From contig OZ025241.1 in NCBI GenBank assembly GCA_964019155.1, positions 23,975,093 to 24,039,092 of the forward strand: a DNA stretch of 64,000 bases, in the 5' to 3' direction. The notes beneath the pieces were generated by a model, which was not told the DNA's origin, did not search any database, and was given only the letters and a program-made list of their open reading frames with translations. Shown here one piece after another: positions 25,100-36,915 of the stretch. The translations under genes and the position numbers were made by a program. Every line of letters begins with the position of its first letter. Positions within the stretch are counted from its first letter, which is position 1. Source of the stretch: Osedax fenrisi (lineage: Eukaryota > Annelida > Polychaeta > Sabellida > Siboglinidae).

Positions 25100-25185
<86 letters not shown>
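25100..25185. repeat. (TA)n microsatellite
   Basis: Uninterrupted (TA)n of about 85 bp after (CA)n. Many similar but shorter tracts occur throughout the window (e.g. 19717, 23122, 35187, 56227, 57110) and are not listed one by one. Confidence 0.95.
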
Positions 25186-25187
<2 letters not shown>

Positions 25188-26875
25188 GTATATATGTATT
25201 ACATTAATGTAAATTAATTGTATAATATTATTGCATATATATTTTTATATAGGGTTAATATTGATGATATCGAATACAATTACGTTAACTTATAAGTATA
25301 TCAATTATATGTTAATATATTAACATATAATTGATATATATATATATATATAGTTGAAATATATATATATATATATATATTAATAATTAATATATATATT
25401 ATATACTTGTCATACTTGATATTTATAATTATAGTATATATATATATACGATCTATATGTATAACATATGCTGGCTTCATACAATTTGTTATGTATTTAT
25501 ATAATACTATCTTAAATATATAATATATGAATATTGTATACAATAATTATATATAAACTTGTATAACTTTATATAATGAATATCATTTTATATACACAAC
25601 ATGATATGATACAACATTATTCATATAATTAATATCATATACTTCATTGGTACTTCATACCTACTAATAAATTATATAATTATTAATATAATTATATTAT
25701 AACTTAAGTTGAACTAAGACAATTCATATAATTAATATATATATATTTTTCCAATAATATTATTATTATTATATATAAAATATTGAAATAATAATCATAT
25801 ATATTTAATACTATATATATTTAATATTATATATCTTATATATATTTGATATTATGCATCCTATTATAGGATTCACATATATTATATAATATACTAAATA
25901 TAATTATTATAATAACAAATATTATTATATTATAATAATTATAATAATAATATTATTTTATTTAATATAATATTAAATAATATACTAATATTTGTTTGAT
26001 TATCAAATTGATAAAATTGTTCAGTATGCATTTACACAACACCACATCCCTTATTGTTCTGCTCCTGTTGTAGTATGATAGTACAGTATCCAGTGTTTGA
26101 TAATATCAGCGTTACCTATAAATCAATTATTTAACTATTAGTAATTTATATTTATGAATATAATTCTAAAAACACTATATTTTAATTCATTACATAGTAT
26201 GTAATTTACATACTCATGTATTTTACATTATTTATATTTACTATTATAGTAACTTCAGTTAAATACATGTATACGTTAATAATTATTATTATAATATTAC
26301 TATTATAGTAACTATAATAATTATAGTATCGAGATATAGAATACTGTAGAACTTTAAAACTATTAAAACACAAATAAATAAAGACAATTATAATAAACAT
26401 GACTTACCGACGCTATATTTTTGTGAACAATAAAATAAATACTAATAAACAGGAAATAATAAAAAATAAATAATCATTCGGTACATGTTTAATTTAATTA
26501 ATATTCAATGTGGAATATTCCATATATCACACATATATATATAATGCTACGAACTTTAAAAATAAATGCAATATCGGAAGACACCAGTTATACTCATCTT
26601 TTATTCCTCTTTAATATGCACTATCAAAATGTTACATTGTACCGTGTTATCATATATTAAAGTGTATTTACAAATTAAGATTACAAATTAATTCACCTCG
26701 AATATTCAATAGGTGGCGCTTTTTAATAACATTAGATTCATCCAATTAGATTCATGGTTACCAGTAATCTCGTACGAGGTAATTTCGTACGATTTATAAC
26801 ATTTATTTTAATTTATTTCATAATTATACAGTTATTATACGAATATATATAACTTATTTTATTGAGAGACTAGGT
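25186..26875. other. AT-rich region, no gene recognised
   Basis: Contains a perfect palindrome TATCAATTATATGTTAATAT and its complement at 25297-25335 and many (TAA)/(TA) tracts. The long minus open frames here (25301-25543, 26206-26400) are Ile/Tyr-rich translations of AT repeats and are not counted as genes. Confidence 0.5.
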
Positions 26876-27242
26876 GTTCCCAAGGGCGAACTCCGATAGG
26901 GCTAATTCAAATAGGGATAACTCCGATAGTGCTAACTCAGATATGGATAATTCAGATAGATCTAACTACGATAGTGCTAATTCAGATAGGGCTAATTCAG
27001 ATAGGGCTAACTCCGATAGGGCTAATTCAGATAGGGCTAACTCCGTAGGGATAACTAATATATTGCTAATTCAGATAGGGCTAATTTATATAGGGTAATT
27101 CAGATAGGGTAACCCCGATAGAGCTAATTCAGATAGGGCTAACTCCATTAGGGCTAATTCAGATAGGGCTAACTACGATAGGGATAATTCAGATAGGGCT
27201 AACTCCGATAAGGCTAATTCAGATAGGTCTAACTCAAGAAAA
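26876..27242 (+). repeat. 15-bp minisatellite encoding (A/D)NSDR repeats, in frame with a LINE ORF1 end
   Basis: About 24 units of GCTAATTCAGATAGG with substitutions. Read on plus it encodes repeated ANSDR; the frame breaks near 27045-27115 and resumes. It continues in frame to KRKWFDKWSNKCDYFYESRK and a TAG at 27330-27332. That downstream sequence matches the ORF1 end of the LINE remnant on minus at 16625, so the minisatellite looks like an expanded low-complexity C-terminal part of ORF1. Confidence 0.75.
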
Positions 27243-29590
27243 AGAAAATGGTTTGATAAATGGTCGAATAAATGTGATTACTTCTATGAATCGCGTAAAA
27301 AAGATCCAACTGTGATTGACTACAGCCTGTAGTCTACAAGTGCACTCTCCTAAAAAGTATTCTTTTTAACTCCTCAATGCTAGATTAGTACGAAATAAAG
27401 TTGATTTGATGATACACTTAATTATTGATGCTAATTGTTCTATATCTGCTATTACTAAGACTTGATGATTATGCTAAATATTGATGATTCTGCTCTAGCT
27501 TCCCAACTGACCCTGATGGTTTTAAAGTATTGCTTGCTAATAAGTATAAATCACATCGTCGTGGCGGCCTAGCTCTGTTATTCTCATCGGAACTTAAGTT
27601 TATTTTGTCATCTACCCCATGTTTCTCTTCATATGAAATTATGATCTGTAATATTCAGTTTCCTTCATTATTTACTATTATAATTATATTTATCTACCGC
27701 TAAGAGTGATCATTTGATAAAACAAATTGTTGTTATGTGATTCAAAAGTAAAGGAAGGTATTTTATGACACATGCAACACAAATTATTTAATTTGAGCTC
27801 ATATTGACGACGCGACAGAGCGTTACAAATTAATAAAAAATTACATTGAAAAGTATTATATATAGAAAAATAATTTATAACGAAAATATACGAAAATACA
27901 TGAAAATTGTTGCTACAACTTAATTCTTTAATATTTTTTATTCCTGGATCTCATTCCAGTATATGAGATCTTTTTCTACAAAATATTATAAAAAGTGAAA
28001 AAAAAAATGTTGGTTTATTTTGTATACCTTTTAGAAAAATATTGATTTGTTCTCAAAAAATATAGTAAAAGTGGTATAAATATTATATTTTTATAAATTA
28101 AATATATATTTTTTAATTTTTTAATTTTTTAAAATCTTTCACACCAGTTAACATGGTTATTCTATGTGATTTTAATATTCAAATTAATAATGAAAATCAT
28201 GCTTATTTATTTCTGAATAAACTTATATTTGAGTATTCCATGACGCAACATATTCTTTTTACTACTAAAACAAATAGTAATAATATTTACTTTTTAGCTG
28301 ATTCTAAATTAATTTCATACCCCACTCAAAGTTCTTCCAAATATCAACTCGGCACAACACAATCTAAATTTAACATCCACTCAGAAACACTGTTAAATTT
28401 TGTCGCTTCCCATACATGATACTGTACTCTCATTTGATGACATCATTGAAAACCAATTCTCCCTTGATACTATTCTCCTCAATCTACTTCGTTTATTATC
28501 ACCATATTTGATTGGACTTATCGCTGAAATTATTCATAGATCTCTTAATAGCACATATCATCTATTGTTCCACACTCAATGAAATATTCATAGATTATTA
28601 TGATTTAAAAAAAACTACTCATGACCAATCTAATTTATCAAGTTATCTAAGACCTCAGAACGAGCTGTGTCCACTCAACTTATTAATTACAGTATATCCA
28701 ATGCTATTGTTGATAAATATAAAAGTGCGTATCTACCTCATCGTAGTAACGAAACTGCCCTTACTTTGATCATTAATGATATTCTCTTATCTCTTGATAA
28801 TAAAGCCTAATGCTATCTCGTGCTACTAGACTTATCTAGTGCTTTTGATACTCTCGATCACAATATTATTTCCATTATAAGTAATAAAATTGGTATACAC
28901 TGTCAAGTCCACAGTTGGTTTATGTTTTTTATTTCATATAGAACATCTTAGGTGAATATTAACTCCTCATTATTTCCTACTTATATTAACATACATGGTG
29001 TTCAACAAGTCTCTGTTCTTGGCTCTATATTTTTCATTATTTACATATAGGAATATAATATATAAGAACCTATATAAGACAAATATTCTTCTTATAAAAG
29101 CAATTTTTCACAAATATTCGAATATTCACTATCATCTTTATGCCGATGATCTACATAGTTCATAATCTACATACGTCATTTCCTAGTATTAGTGATTCCG
29201 ATCTGATTCAAATGCCTATGTTTAATTGTATTACTGAGCTCACTGAATGATTCTCTAATAACTCTCCTTAAATATGATTACAATTGAGACTATCACATTC
29301 TATAGACCAATTCTCCTCTATCAATCACTCATCCTTTTCTACTATTTCTTCCAACTTCTCAATCTATAACTACCCTCGGTTTCACTATAACCTAATCACA
29401 TTAATAACATGATACGCACTGCTAACTATTGTCTATATGATATTAGAAAATATCGTTTTAAGCTTACCTTTGCCATGACTAAATGTTTAATTCACTCGCT
29501 AGTATTCAGTACACTTATCTACTGATTTTATTATTTTATACGTTACCTGTTAAACTGATCCTACTAATTTTATTTATTTTATTATATACT
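27243..29590 (+). mobile_element. Decayed LINE (ORF1 end, endonuclease, RT)
   Basis: Plus strand. ORF1 tail to 27332, then the endonuclease start LNARLVRNK near 27392, AITKT near 27452, RRGGLALLFSSELKF near 27560, and the catalytic-site segment CDFNIQINN near 28165 (usually GDFNIHVN). RT pieces follow: AYLPHRSNETAL near 28733, LVLLDLSSAFDTLDHNI near 28815, a GVQQVSVLGS version of GVPQGSVLG near 29000, YHLYADDL near 29130, and SLVFS near 29500. Many stops and shifts. About 300 bp around 27700-28130 look like inserted AT-rich sequence. It ends at the same internal point as the copy at 13.8 kb. Confidence 0.75.
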
Positions 29591-29789
29591 TATAAAATTA
29601 TGTTTATATAGTATATAATATACACATTCAGTGTGTTTTTTAATTTATTGTTTATTTATACCCTGAGTAATTCACATTATGCATCAATATAGGTAATATA
29701 GTATAGGGCTAATAAATTACTAGTATTGATATTATTACTAGTAGCCTATACTAGTTTATATTCATTACATTTTAGTCTTAACATTTTGT

Positions 29790-31159
29790 GGGGCCTTGCC
29801 AAAAAAAGTGCTTATCTTCCTAATCGTGGAACGGAAACAGCGCTTAATTTGATTTTTAATGATATAATACTGTCGCTTGACAACAAAATGCCATGCTACT
29901 TAGTATTACTTGATCTATCTAGTGCTTTTGACACTCTAGATCATACAATTTTATCATGTCGGCTTAAAGAGATAGGTATTCATGGACAGGTGCACAATTG
30001 GTTAATGTCTTTTGTAACATCTCGTTTTTCATCAATTAAGATTAATAACAATTTTTCAAAATCATTTATGTACACTCATGGTGTTCCTCAAGGATCTGTT
30101 CTGGGCCCAATACTTTTCTTGATTTATATATTACCTGTTTCTTCTATTTTTTAAAAATATCCTTCCATCATTATCATCTATATGCTGATGATTTACAGCT
30201 TTATACTTCCTTTCCTCAATCTACTGATCAAGCTATAATCCAATACAACATTAAAAACTGTATTACTGATATACAAAATTGGTTTACTAGTAATTCATTA
30301 TCATTAAATGTCTCAAAAACTGATACTATTCTCTAAAATACCTTCAATTGTTAAAATAACTGATAGTTTTCTTGCCACGCTGCCTTTATCTAATAAAATC
30401 ACAACACTCGGTATAACAATTGACTCTATTATGAAATATGACAGTCACATTCTTAATGTTATTCGTAGGTTATTCCTTCTGCTAATTTTTATTTATATAA
30501 TATACATAAGGCTCGTGCTAAGCTCACCTTTGATATTACTAAATCACTTATATATTCATTGGTTTTTAGTAGATTCGACTACTGCAATTCACTTTTTGTT
30601 TTTGTCCCTGATAATATTATGATAAAATTCAAAAAAATCAAAGGAGAGCTGTTCGAGTTTTATATAAAATTAAGAATAATAGAAATACTAATACGGGTAG
30701 TAACTATATATCTATATCACATATTATGTTAACTCTTGGTTGGCTCAGATATCGTGATCTTTGTAAACTCAAATTGTTATGTTTAGCTCACAAAGCTATC
30801 TACACGGGTGAACCTAAGTATCTGGCTGAATTATTATCAATTGCTACCAGTAACATACCAAGACGGGATTGCCATGCAATGAAACTTGTTATGCCTCATA
30901 CAAATTCATGTTTTGGTAACTCTGCTTTTTCTGTTGCGGTACCAATTCTATGGAATTTACTTCCGAATATTATTCGTACGACAACTTCTTGATCTCAATT
31001 TAAAAGTAGACTATTTAGACATTATTTAGTGAAATGAATATATATTTTGCGATTATTGTTATCTTCGTTTATATGTTATATTATTATATTATTATTATTA
31101 TTATTGTTATGACGTCGAAAAATGATTTTCATTTATGAAGTCTTTAAACAAATAAATAA

Positions 31160-31165
<6 letters not shown>
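29790..31165 (+). mobile_element. 5'-truncated LINE, RT to 3' end
   Basis: Related to the tandem LINE at 36.9 kb. Starts inside RT (SAYLPNRGTETALNLIFNDI), continues with LVLLDLSSAFDTLDHTI and HGVPQGSVLGPILFLIYILP (to about 30150). After a one-base shift the YADD region (LYADDLQLYTSFPQSTDQ) lies near 30178, and after further shifts the C-terminal block LGWLRYRDLCKLKLLCLAHK at about 30732-30790 through WNLLPNIIR near 30970. A TGA follows near 30991 in a family position where other copies continue. The 3' end is AT-rich with AAATAAATAAATA then (TA)n. It lies immediately downstream of the other LINE remnant but is a separate insertion. Confidence 0.8.
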
Positions 31166-31195
<30 letters not shown>

Positions 31196-31919
31196 TATAT
31201 AATATATACTATATATTTATATTGTATACGCTATAGCGCATTATAATATGTATATTACATATATCTACTGTACACACTAAGTAATTTATGAGTCATATAA
31301 TATGACTAATGATTCTATAAAGCAAAGATATGTCACTTGTAGCTATTTACGTGAAACAAATTGTAATGCTTAATAGTTTGAAATATAGGGGGATTTACGT
31401 TCGTTTTTAATATTAAGTATTTTACATAATACTTTAGAATATTACAAAATATGTATAATTTATATTGAAAATGGATACATATATTGATTTATTATATTTA
31501 TTGAATATGGCTTTATATTTTAATAAAAATGGTTATAATTATAAATTAATGTTATATTCTTAAAACCATAGAGAACGAAGTGACTTCGTTATCTATGTTT
31601 AAAACAAACACTATAAATTAAATATTTATTCTATTCAAAAATGTACATAATCTTTTATTTGTAAAGCGGTGTTCACACCAAAAATACGTGACTATTTTGT
31701 CGACTAGTAGTACCTATAGTCGGCAATATAGTCGGTATTTTATTTAGAGAATTTGTTTGTTTTTATTAAATATCGTTGGAAGAGGTGTATTCTGGGATTT
31801 AATATATTTATTTATTATTTTGATTATACATTATACATTTATTATCTTTATACAATATGAGTAATAGAAAAATAATATTAATAAAATTATAATATTTATT
31901 CTATATGCTTTATATTTAA

Positions 31920-33710
31920 AAAGCAAAATAGAGGAGGATAGAAAACGTTCGTGTTGGACAAAAGAGTGGTTAAAAGAGAGGGGTTTAAAAAACGCTGGTT
32001 TAATTAGTGTAATAAGTAGATTGACGAAAACAGATATTATCCTATTTAAAAATATGATGAGAATGGACGTCATAACATTTAATAATTTATGTGAAGAATT
32101 AAAAGATAATATAGGAAAACGAAATACAAACAATAGGAAGGCGATATGTGTAGAAGAGCGATTAGCAATTACTCTACGTTTTCTGGCAACAGGTATATCA
32201 TATATACTATTATAGTAACTAGGTACTCTTATATCTACAATAAAATAGTATATGATTGTATGGTGTATTTTAATATATATAATATACCAATATATGTTAC
32301 ATATATCTAAGGTTGTGGTTCATAACCGGCGCCAAAAATATATGACTAATAGTTTATTCGATATCGCAGCTCGCGCTTTCGGAGTTGAAACGCCCGCCTA
32401 TAGATATAGGCGATTATATCAATAACGATCTAGGTCAAATACTATCTATATATTATGACACGTCTATATCTAGAGGCGGGAGTCTCAATTGCGAAAGCGC
32501 GCGCTCCGATATTGAATAAACTATTAATCATAGATTTTTGGTGCCGGTTATGAACGTGTTCCATATCATAAATTTTCATAATTAAATATAAATATTATAA
32601 AATATATATATCTATAGATATATATATATTATTCGTTTTGATTATTATTATATAAGTGGAATTATGATCATACCAAATTTAAATATAAATATATATTAAA
32701 CTTTAAATTAATCTAAACCATATTGATGATACTGATAATATGTTTATATACATACAAATAAATATTATAAAATTATAACATATTATGTATATTAAATATA
32801 TTTAAAATAAAATAATTCAGGTGACAGTATGGCCAGCCTCCACTTCCAATTTTGGATAGGACGATCCACCATATCAGGAATAATTCAAGAATGTTTAGAG
32901 GCTCTTCAAAGCATATTGAAGAAATTCCTAGTATGCCCATCAACAAAAGAGGAATGGGAAAACGTAGCTAACACATTTTTAGAAAGGTGGCAAATTCCGA
33001 ATACTCTGGGTGCAATAGATGGAAAGCACATATAAATCAACCACGTTAGAGCAGCCGGTTCTATGTATTATAATTATAAAAATACACACAGTATCGTACT
33101 AATGGCATTGGTAGATGCCAATCGTAAATTTATTTATATTGATGTTGGTACCAATGGGAGGGCATCTGATGGTGGTATTTTTGGTGAATGTTCTTTGGTT
33201 AGAGCTATTGAACACCAAGATAATCCACTAGGAATACCTCCTTCAAGACCATTACCTGGAAGAACAACCGACACACCCTTTGTAATTTTAGGTGATGATG
33301 CCTTTCCATTGAAATCTTATGTAATGAAGCCGTACAAGAAGAAAACTCAAGAACACAAAGAGAAGATATATACTTATCGACAATCACGAGGACTGCTAGT
33401 GGTAGAAAATGCTTTTGGCATTATGACTACTCGTTTCCGTATTTTATTGAAACGGATCGACTTAAAACCGTCTAAAGTTGAAACTATTGTTTGGGTGTGC
33501 TGTTGCTTGCACAATATGTTAACCAAGGAGTCAGATTATTCTTCAACTGATAATATCCGGGAAAAAGACAAAGAAACTCTTGGAGATGTCACAACAATAA
33601 GCGGAAATAGAAATTCTGAAGAAGCACGCAATATCAGAAATGAATTTGCAGAATATTTCAGTAACGAAGGAGAAGTTTCATGGCAGATAGAAAAGATTAG
33701 AAATGGCTAA
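31920..33710 (+). pseudogene. Harbinger transposase, two exons, one in-frame stop
   Basis: Exon 1 runs from about 31920 (RKRSCWTKEWLKERG, LFKNMMRMDVITFNNL, ERLAITLRFLAT) to 32192 before gtatat; exon 2 is 32821-33710 after ttcag. The junction rebuilds TGDSMASLHFQFWIGRSTIS, as in the family. DDE nuclease residues: Asp in LGAIDGKH (about 33008-33031), Asp in GRASDGGIF (about 33153-33179), and Glu in VVENAFGIM (about 33400-33426). The C-terminal CCCLHNML is typical. A TAA at 33033-33035, right after DGKHI, is the only stop seen in exon 2; the frame is open on both sides. The true start codon is unclear. Probably recently inactivated, or rescued by error or polymorphism. Confidence 0.85.
32318..32555. 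mobile_element. MITE inside the Harbinger transposase intron
   Basis: About 238 bp. Left arm GTTCATAACCGGCGCCAAAA, then ATATGACTAATAGTTTATTC, CGCGCTTTCGGAGTTGA and CCCGCCTATAGATATAGG. The right arm repeats these in order in reverse complement with mismatches (about 95-bp arms). No ORF. No clear target duplication. Confidence 0.8.
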
Positions 33711-33833
33711 TTTCACTATTATAAAATAAACATTATTTACAAAATACTTATATTAATTTTATTATATTATTATTTTTTATTATGTTTTGCTAATTTTCTT
33801 TTAATATCTAAATAGAAAGTAATTAATTCTAAT

Positions 33834-34031
33834 TCCATTCATCTGTAGATTCAAATTTAGCCAGCTCCTTCATTCCAATATGTATTCCCTTTAATGTATA
33901 ATTAAGCATAGTCGCTTCTTCTTCTTCTTCTCTATCCTTATTCAGCATCTCTAAAATCCTTTCACTTGATATATTTTTGTCTTTTTTCTTTTCCGACTTC
34001 TTTGTTTCCTTTTCGAAATCTAATTTGTTCC
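33834..34031 (-). pseudogene. Harbinger Myb/SANT-like accessory protein, last exon
   Basis: On minus, after a possible acceptor (ttatag) near 34032, an open frame of 65 codons ends in TAG at 33834. It is Lys/Glu-rich (KETKKSEKKKDKNI), has REEEEEATM, and a C-terminal helix GIHIGMKELAKFE, the usual tail of Myb-like proteins of Harbinger elements. It converges with the transposase gene, 3' ends about 120 bp apart. The N-terminal Myb/MADF domain was not found to the right, so the gene is incomplete or its first exon is unrecognised. Confidence 0.6.
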
Positions 34032-34920
34032 TATAATAATGTAATAGATTTTAGATAATAGATAAGCACAATATTATATCAATTAATAAATAACAATATT
34101 TATTATATTATGAATTTATTTATTATCATTAATTTCACTAAGCTATACCATAATTTATAAATTTAAATACATTCAGGAAACGGGTAATTTTGTCGTTTAA
34201 TGATTTACATTTCTTTAATTGATTATTATCTCACATAGAATATAGGCACATATCTCTTTACATAGAAAAGTTTTTGTTTTATTCATTAGCTAATACATTA
34301 TGGTAAGTATTACAGGTAAGTATTACATTATTTGTTTGTTTCATTCAAGTATTTGTTTCATTCTAGTATTGGTTTAATTGATTTTAAACATGTTCTGTTT
34401 ATAATATATTTAAAATTTAACATTTAAATAGTAATATATTTTTCAAATGGACATGTAAACAAATATAATCTAACAATAAAATTAAAATAAATAGTTCATC
34501 ATAATAAATAGTATAGGTGAACATATTTTCATTAATTTCACAAATTCATCAGGGTGCTATATATTTCCGTCGGAAATCCTTGTTATGACCTATGACCTAT
34601 ATGACACAAGTGTAGTTTTATGCCGGGTGTATGAAGGTTTATGTGGATGCTGAATTATGGATAGCAATACATAAGCTTAAATATATTAACTTGAAAATCA
34701 ATGTTAAAATATATCCACCCTTCATACACATATATATATACCTTCATACACGTATTTTATTTACTAATATAATGGTTATATATAAATTGTTTTTTCTGTA
34801 GACAATAACCATATCTTATCTATAGGGGTATAACATATCATGGTTCACTAGAAATGCAGCATTACTCAATATATGTAATCTAGGTGATACATAATATATA
34901 TATATATATATATATAATAT

Positions 34921-34966
<46 letters not shown>

Positions 34967-35182
34967 AGGAACAAATAATTAAATTAAAATGATATGAATT
35001 ATATAATTCTATAATTATAATACATATGTGTCATATTAATATTATATCTTATCGCTGAATAAACAATATAATAAACTAAAAAAAAGGTATCCTATCTTTA
35101 TATTATAGTATAAATAATATATAATATATTATGAGTAGGATACATGTTATCTTATACTGTTTATAATATATGAGATAATATG

Positions 35183-35233
<51 letters not shown>

Positions 35234-35871
35234 ATGCACTCTATCATACTGTTTACTTCTCCTGATATCTATATGACCACGTGACATATATGAAATGCGT
35301 TGGATAACTAATAACGTCACGCGAGATCGTCAGTTTAATATACCTAGCTTTAGGAGAAGCTTCGCTGCCTTCCCTTACGTATCCTAAACATACTACTTAT
35401 GACTCATACACTCGGTCAATATACAACTAAACTATACATTCAATACCTACATAGTTTACGTTATATTTCGTATACAACATTGAAGTAGGTTATATTAATA
35501 CTTGATTAATTAATACCTATTAATACTTAAACGAATTCGTTTCGAATTCACCAGAATAAGTTGGAATCAATCCTATATTTAGATTACTCTGTTACAATGG
35601 TAAACATTATTATGTACTTATTATAAACTACGTACAATGTAAAACATAATTAAAACAGAAAATTAATTACAATTTTAAATATAATTTATAAATCTACTTA
35701 TTTGTTTATTTGATGTTTATAAATAATTAAAAAGTAAATTAAAAGGAAAATTAAATATACTATTAGTTCGAAAAGCACACAACACTAAGTAAACAAGTAC
35801 AACACAAACCATGAAGTAAACCCAGAAAATATAACAATCATATTGATTATTATAATTAATATATTTACAAT
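34032..35871. other. AT-rich region upstream of UBE2L3-like exon 1
   Basis: No gene recognised. Contains inverted GGGTGTATGAAGG (34626) and CCACCCTTCATACAC (34715), several (TA)n blocks near 34900-34960 and 35187-35230, and a less AT-rich stretch at 35260-35410 with CCACGTGAC and AACGTCACG. That stretch could be promoter sequence of the exon at 35872, but this is inference. Confidence 0.4.
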
Positions 35872-35898
35872 ATGTCTGCATCTAAAAGATTAATGAAG
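35872..35898 (+). CDS. UBE2L3 paralogue exon 1 (MSASKRLMK)
   Basis: ATG followed by SASKRLMK and a GTATAT donor. This is exactly the length and splice position of exon 1 in the complete gene (MAASKRLLK, 27 bp) and almost identical to the family start MAASRRLMKELEEI. No exon 2 is seen downstream on +; instead (TA)n, a long (CTA)n array and LINEs follow. The matching exons 3 and 4 are on the opposite strand at 58637-56432, beyond the N gap. An open frame continues into the CTA repeat as poly-Leu; that is intron, not protein. Confidence 0.8.
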
Positions 35899-35906
35899 GT
35901 ATATAT

Positions 35907-35954
<48 letters not shown>

Positions 35955-35956
35955 AT

Positions 35957-36822
<866 letters not shown>

Positions 36823-36915
36823 TTTATTGTTTTGTGACTCCAGAATTAATATAATTCATTGTCGTCGAATTAAATGAAAAATAGTAAATATAACTCAAGT
36901 ATAACAAAGGTGAGA

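Larger units (their letters stand above)
31668..34031. mobile_element. PIF/Harbinger DNA transposon (two genes, right end not found)
   Basis: Contains a DDE transposase gene on + and a convergent Myb-like gene exon on -, the standard Harbinger layout. GGTGTTCACACC at about 31671 may be near the left end, but no matching right terminal repeat was found before 35 kb, so the limits are provisional. An unrelated MITE sits inside the transposase intron. Confidence 0.65.

Noticed and set aside
25301..25543. Tyr/Ile-rich ORFs (also 26206-26400, 56130-56363, 56995-57186)
   Set aside because: Low-complexity translations of (TA)n-rich DNA.
26880..27242. CRISPR-like array
   Set aside because: Units are 15 bp, contiguous and without unique spacers, encode a 5-residue repeat, and the genome is eukaryotic.
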